From assembly GCA_964567755.1 (NCBI GenBank), contig CAZMNW010000005.1, positions 41,419 through 105,418 on the forward strand: DNA of 64,000 nucleotides. Reading direction: 5' to 3'. The DNA comes from DASRJW01 sp964567755. GTDB lineage: Bacteria > Krumholzibacteriota > Krumholzibacteriia > G020349025. The notes under the pieces were generated by a model. That model worked only from the letters and a program-made list of their open reading frames with translations. It was not told where the DNA came from and ran no database searches. This document shows positions 60,282-64,000 of this stretch, one piece after another. How positions within the stretch are numbered: the first letter of the stretch is position 1; each line of letters begins with the position of its first letter. A program made the translations under genes and the position numbers.

Positions 60282-62659
60282 TGGAAACGCTGCATGAGCT
60301 CCGCGAAGCGCGGGTCCGGCCTCAGGCCATCCATTTGGGCGTCGCTCGGCGCGTAGATCGCCTCCTCGGAGCGTTGCGCAATGCTCTTTTCCAACCATTG
60401 AAACGCGGGTTCCTTGTCTCCGAGGGCAGCGTAAAGCACCGCCACGGGATAGGCATGCAGATCGATGTTGGGCCGGCGAAGAAGCTGGTGCAAGGTTTCT
60501 CGGGCCTTGGCGCTGTCCCCTGCCGCCGCATGAGCGCATCCAAGATAACCCAGTGAATAGATGTTTTCCGGAGCGGACAGATCGCTCGCACGTTGCAGGA
60601 CCTCGATGGCGTCGCGATGATCACCACGGGCGAGGTAGGACTGACCCAGCACGAGCTGGGCATTCCAGTCATCCGGGTGCGCCGCGAGGAGCGATCGCGC
60701 CGCCGCAATGGCCGCGTCGAAGCGTCTTCCCTCGTACAGCGGGTAGAGCGAGACGACTTGAGCGAGAAGGGATAGCGGATCCAACTCCCGCGCGCGCGTC
60801 AGCTCGACGACGGCGTCATCGAAACGGCGGACGATCCCGAGATGGATTCCATAGAACATGTGCGCTTCGGCATCACTCGGCTTGAGCGCGATCGCGCGTT
60901 TGAAATCAGCTTCCGCTTCGGCCCAGTTCCATTCGTAGAACGACTTGACGATGCCAAGCGACGTGTATGCCTCGGACGCATCGGGATCGAACTCGAGAGC
61001 TCGCAGCGCCGAAGCCCGTGCCTTGGGCATCGCCTCTGCTGCGGGGACATAGTTGGAAGAAAGACCCCAGAAGGCGCGCGACAATCCGACATGGGCAAGA
61101 GCGAATTGCGGCTCGGTCGCGATCGCTGCGTCGAAGTTTCTGACCGCCTCCTGGATCGATGCGAGGGTGTGTTGGTCGAAGTTCGCACGGCCCCGGAGAT
61201 ACGCGTCCAGGGCGCGCGGATCGACGCGAGCGTGTGTCAGCCGATCGCGCTCCTTCGGCGACAATTTAATCTCGATTTCATCGACGATGGCTTGCGCCAC
61301 CTCGCTTTGGAGTTTCAAGGCGTCCTGCAGATCGCGCTCGTACGTCTGGGCCCACAGGTGGCGATCGGTTCGTGCATCAACGAGCTGGGCGGAAATGCGG
61401 ACACGACCCTCCACGCGCAGAACCGAGCCCTCGATCACGACATCGACGTTCAGCTCGCGCGCGATCTCGGGCAGCGGCTTGCGTGCGCTCTTGTAGCCCA
61501 TGATGGACGTGCGGGAGATGACGCGAAGCGCCTTCACCTGTGCCAAGTTGTTGATCAGCTGGTCGGTCATCCCATCGGCGAAGTACTCCTGTGCGGGGTC
61601 GTGCGACAGATTTTCGAGAGGTAACACGGCGAGGGCTTCGACCCGGTTCGGTCCCATGGCACCGAACAAGCGCCGCAGCGTTCCCAACCGCATCCCTACG
61701 ACGACACCGACGATGATCACGGTGAGCAACGTCAACGTCATTGCCCACCGCTTGCGACGACGGCGTGACCGGGCGGAAACAATCCCCGGCGCTCGAGCGT
61801 GGGCCGGCGGAGATGCCAGCAAACCTTCCAATTCAGTGCGCAGCTCCGCCGCCGATTGCTGTCGCCCCGCCGCTTCCTTCGTCATTGCCTTGAGGATGAT
61901 GGCCTCGAGTGCGGAAGAGACCTGCGGATTCACCATCCGCGGTGGCACTGACTCCCCGTGCAGGATGGCGTGAAGTAGCCGCGGCCCGTCTTTCTCGGGA
62001 TGCGCTCGCTGGGCAGTCACCAGTTCGTAGAGCACGAGGCCTGCGGCGTAGACGTCGGTGCGAACATCCACCTTCTCGCCCCGTAGTTGCTCCGGCGCCA
62101 TGTACGGAAATGTGCCGGCGATCCCGCCCCCGGTGGCCGTGGCTGTCGAAGCCATGCTCGGTGCGGTCGCTGGATTTCCCTCGGGCTCGAGCAGCCGCGC
62201 CACGCCGAAATCGAGGATCTTGAGCTGACCATCGGGTGTGACCCGAAGGTTGGCCGGCTTGAGGTCCCGGTGCACGATTCCTTGCTTGTGAGCTGCGCTC
62301 AGGCCCTGGGCAATCTGCACTCCGAGATGCACGGCCTCCTTCTCTGACAGCGGACCGCCCGAGACGAGCCGCTCGTCGAGCGAGACACCCGGGACGTATT
62401 CCATGACCAAAAAATCGAGATTGTCCCGGGTCTCGAAATCGTGGATCGTTTCGATGTTGGGGTGATTGAGCTGAGACAGGAGCAACGCCTCCTTGCGAAA
62501 GCGCCGGCGCGCCTGCGGATCCTCGAGCGTCCCTGCGGGGAGGACTTTGATCGCCACCTCGCGCTCGAGATTCTCGTCGCGGGCGCGGTAGACGACACCC
62601 ATGCCGCCCGCACCGATCTGCTCCAGGATTTTGTAGCGCCCGAGCGACTTCCCGATCAT
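60269..62659 (-). CDS. Ser/Thr protein kinase with transmembrane helix, TolB-like and TPR domains
   Basis: The 796-aa product has a Hanks-type kinase domain: glycine loop GAGGMGVVY, Lys38 in VAIK, catalytic HRDLKPANL, DFGVARLL and APEQ. A basic juxtamembrane stretch and one transmembrane helix (AMTLTLLTVIIVGVVVG) follow. The outer half begins with a TolB-like/adenylate-cyclase-type N-terminal region (VLPLENLSHDPAQEYFADGM, then VDVVIEGSVLRVEG), then TPR units to the end. The ATG at 62657-62659 has GAGG upstream. The TolB/TPR half is repeated in the adjacent gene. A likely role is sensing and relaying stress by phosphorylation; targets are unknown. Confidence 0.9.
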   Translation of the reverse strand: MIGKSLGRYKILEQIGAGGMGVVYRARDENLEREVAIKVLPAGTLEDPQARRRFRKEALLLSQLNHPNIETIHDFETRDNLDFLVMEYVPGVSLDERLVSGGPLSEKEAVHLGVQIAQGLSAAHKQGIVHRDLKPANLRVTPDGQLKILDFGVARLLEPEGNPATAPSMASTATATGGGIAGTFPYMAPEQLRGEKVDVRTDVYAAGLVLYELVTAQRAHPEKDGPRLLHAILHGESVPPRMVNPQVSSALEAIILKAMTKEAAGRQQSAAELRTELEGLLASPPAHARAPGIVSARSRRRRKRWAMTLTLLTVIIVGVVVGMRLGTLRRLFGAMGPNRVEALAVLPLENLSHDPAQEYFADGMTDQLINNLAQVKALRVISRTSIMGYKSARKPLPEIARELNVDVVIEGSVLRVEGRVRISAQLVDARTDRHLWAQTYERDLQDALKLQSEVAQAIVDEIEIKLSPKERDRLTHARVDPRALDAYLRGRANFDQHTLASIQEAVRNFDAAIATEPQFALAHVGLSRAFWGLSSNYVPAAEAMPKARASALRALEFDPDASEAYTSLGIVKSFYEWNWAEAEADFKRAIALKPSDAEAHMFYGIHLGIVRRFDDAVVELTRARELDPLSLLAQVVSLYPLYEGRRFDAAIAAARSLLAAHPDDWNAQLVLGQSYLARGDHRDAIEVLQRASDLSAPENIYSLGYLGCAHAAAGDSAKARETLHQLLRRPNIDLHAYPVAVLYAALGDKEPAFQWLEKSIAQRSEEAIYAPSDAQMDGLRPDPRFAELMQRFQFPR

Positions 62660-62679
62660 TGGCTCACCTCGAACCAAAA

Positions 62680-64000
62680 TCATAGGTGCATGCGGTGGAG
62701 AATGGATTGAAAGCGCGGGTCGGAGCGCAGCGGGTCCATGGCCGGATCCACTTTGAGCATGGGCATCTCGTCAGAGCGCGCCTCGTACGCCTTCTCGAGC
62801 CAATCGAGCGCCTGGTCATGGTCGCCGAGACCGACGTGCAACAGCGCGAACACGTATGGTTGCACGTACCCCTCTGCTTCCTTGCGCTGCAACTTTTCCA
62901 GAACGTCCAAAGCCGCGGCCCGATCGCCATTGACCGCAAGCGCAAACCCAAGCCATCCCAGGAGGAACGGGCTGGTCGGATCCAGCTCGATCGCCTTCTG
63001 CACGGCCGCGATTCCAGCTTCGCGCTCGCCGTGGAAAAACAACGCCTGGCCCAGAATCATGTGTGCATTGGCAATTCGCGGATCTGCTTCGACTAAACGC
63101 CGCGCCGCAGCGATGGCTTGCTCGAAGCGCCGGCCCTCGAAGAGTGGCCAGAGCGACATTGTCGCCACGACGGAAGACAGCGGATCGATGGCACGGGCAC
63201 GTTCGAATTCCGCAATCGCTTCGTTGAAACGCCCCATCTGGGTGAGGAACCCCCCGTAGTTCTGGTGTGCGGTGACTTCGCTCGGATTGAGCGCGATGGC
63301 GCGGGTGAAATCGCGTTCCGCCGCTTCCCACTCCCAATCGTGGTTTGCGCGCACGTACGCGATCGTGGCGTGGGCGGTGGCGAGCTCGGGATCCAGCTCT
63401 AGCGCCTTCGTTGCCGCTGCGCGCGCTCGAGACATGGCCTCGCTGGAGGAAAGGCAACAGACCCCGAGCAAGAAATAGGCTTCGGCCATCCCGGCGTGGG
63501 CCTGCGCGAAACCCGGATCGATCTCGACGGCGCTCTGGAAGAGCGTGAGCGCCTTTCGCGACGACTCACTGGAGTATTGATTGAGGTAAAAGCGTCCCTT
63601 CAGGTACGCCTCGTGCGCGGCCGGATCGACACGGCGGTCCGTCGCCAAGCGGCCCTGCTCGTCCGGGCTCATGTGCACGCGCACCTTCTCGACGATGGCG
63701 AGCGCCACCTCGCTCTGCAACGCCAGCACGTTGCTCAGGTTACGCTCGAAGCTCTCGGCCCACACGTTCCGCTCGCTCGCCACCTCCACCAGCTTCGCCG
63801 TGATGCGCACGACATCACCGGCGCGGAGCACCGCGCCCTCCACGATCATTCCGACGCCAAGCTTCTTCCCAACGTCGCGCAAAGGAACGTTCTTTCCCTT
63901 GTATTGCATGATGGAGGAACGCGAGATTACGCGCAGAGCCGCCACGCCGGCGAGCTTGGTGATCAGCTCGTCGGTCATGCCGTCGGCGAAGTACTCCTGT
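62680..64000 (-). CDS. Tandem paralogue of the kinase C-terminal half, cut by the window edge
   Basis: The visible 439 residues start at the right edge with QEYFADGMTDELITKLAGVA and continue with the same TolB-like region (VGMIVEGAVLRAGDVVRIT) and TPR units (for example AHMILGQALFFHGEREAGIA) to a stop at 62680. It is clearly homologous to the outer half of the kinase gene that follows on the same strand, with a 20-base gap. Whether this gene also begins with a kinase domain lies outside the window. Confidence 0.85.
   Translation of the reverse strand, partial: QEYFADGMTDELITKLAGVAALRVISRSSIMQYKGKNVPLRDVGKKLGVGMIVEGAVLRAGDVVRITAKLVEVASERNVWAESFERNLSNVLALQSEVALAIVEKVRVHMSPDEQGRLATDRRVDPAAHEAYLKGRFYLNQYSSESSRKALTLFQSAVEIDPGFAQAHAGMAEAYFLLGVCCLSSSEAMSRARAAATKALELDPELATAHATIAYVRANHDWEWEAAERDFTRAIALNPSEVTAHQNYGGFLTQMGRFNEAIAEFERARAIDPLSSVVATMSLWPLFEGRRFEQAIAAARRLVEADPRIANAHMILGQALFFHGEREAGIAAVQKAIELDPTSPFLLGWLGFALAVNGDRAAALDVLEKLQRKEAEGYVQPYVFALLHVGLGDHDQALDWLEKAYEARSDEMPMLKVDPAMDPLRSDPRFQSILHRMHL

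Noticed and set aside
1..64000. CRISPR arrays, rRNA, prophage or intact insertion sequence
   Set aside because: No regularly spaced repeats, rRNA stretches, phage structural genes or transposase genes were seen.

Overview
The window is GC-rich bacterial chromosomal DNA with dense coding on both strands, strong GGAGG-type ribosome binding sites and frequent GTG and TTG starts. The protein repertoire points to a Gram-negative lineage of the FCB or Candidatus Eisenbacteria/Gemmatimonadota type: secreted enzymes ending in a FlgD-like C-terminal Ig domain, an FG-GAP propeller protein, a CBM9/DUF5916 barrel, SurA-type chaperones, RND pumps and a Ser/Thr kinase fused to TolB-like and TPR modules. 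This placement is inferred from gene content; there is no rRNA marker, and no tRNA was found by eye.

Layout. 0-7 kb, minus strand: CtpA-type protease (runs off the left edge), CDP-alcohol phosphatidyltransferase, a two-gene glutamine-dependent NAD synthetase (separate glutaminase and NadE), MOSC protein, methyltransferase, M28 peptidase and HU. 7-10.5 kb: small FN3 lipoprotein and a PabC/PabB folate pair. 10.8-16.2 kb: a 1263-aa TPR protein followed by a Cys-motif/coiled-coil/TPR protein. 16.2-16.8 kb: a RHH antitoxin with a perfect operator palindrome and a shrunken PIN toxin. 16.8-20.2 kb: an unusual FG-GAP/D,D-carboxypeptidase/FlgD-Ig fusion. 20.4-24.5 kb: a decayed zone with a FlgD-Ig remnant, Rieske oxygenase, small conserved protein, DUF4143 remnant, repeat pair, intact DUF4143 ATPase and a propeller fragment. 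24.5-31 kb: metallophosphoesterase, ThiC with a complete TPP riboswitch and terminator, aldehyde dehydrogenase, and two glycine-zipper paralogues flanking thiC and the dehydrogenase. 31-34.8 kb: nucleotide-carrier-like membrane protein with a repeat-rich tail, secreted beta protein, GNAT enzyme. 35-37.4 kb: peroxide-stress cluster (PerR/Fur regulator with operator, Dps, and a frameshifted di-haem peroxidase-like gene). 37.4-40 kb: DUF3224 protein and CBM9/DUF5916 barrel. 40.1-49.5 kb: structured leader RNA, six-bladed-propeller protein, HlyD-type lipoprotein adaptor and two overlapping RND genes. 49.7-52.4 kb: M48 membrane protease and a ferredoxin/CDGSH protein. 52.5-60.2 kb: mfd followed by three overlapping parvulin chaperone genes. 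60.2-64 kb: Ser/Thr kinase and a tandem paralogue cut by the right edge.

Working together: mfd-ppiC-ppiC-surA and the two RND genes are joined by 4-base (ATGA or TTGA) overlaps or short gaps and are clear operons. The adaptor and pump pair form an envelope export system with no TolC visible. PerR, Dps and the peroxidase-like gene form an oxidative-stress block. Several genes (PIN toxin, cytochrome peroxidase, methyltransferase) lack internal blocks relative to their families, and several loci are only C-terminal remnants, so part of this window is decaying or the assembly carries errors.
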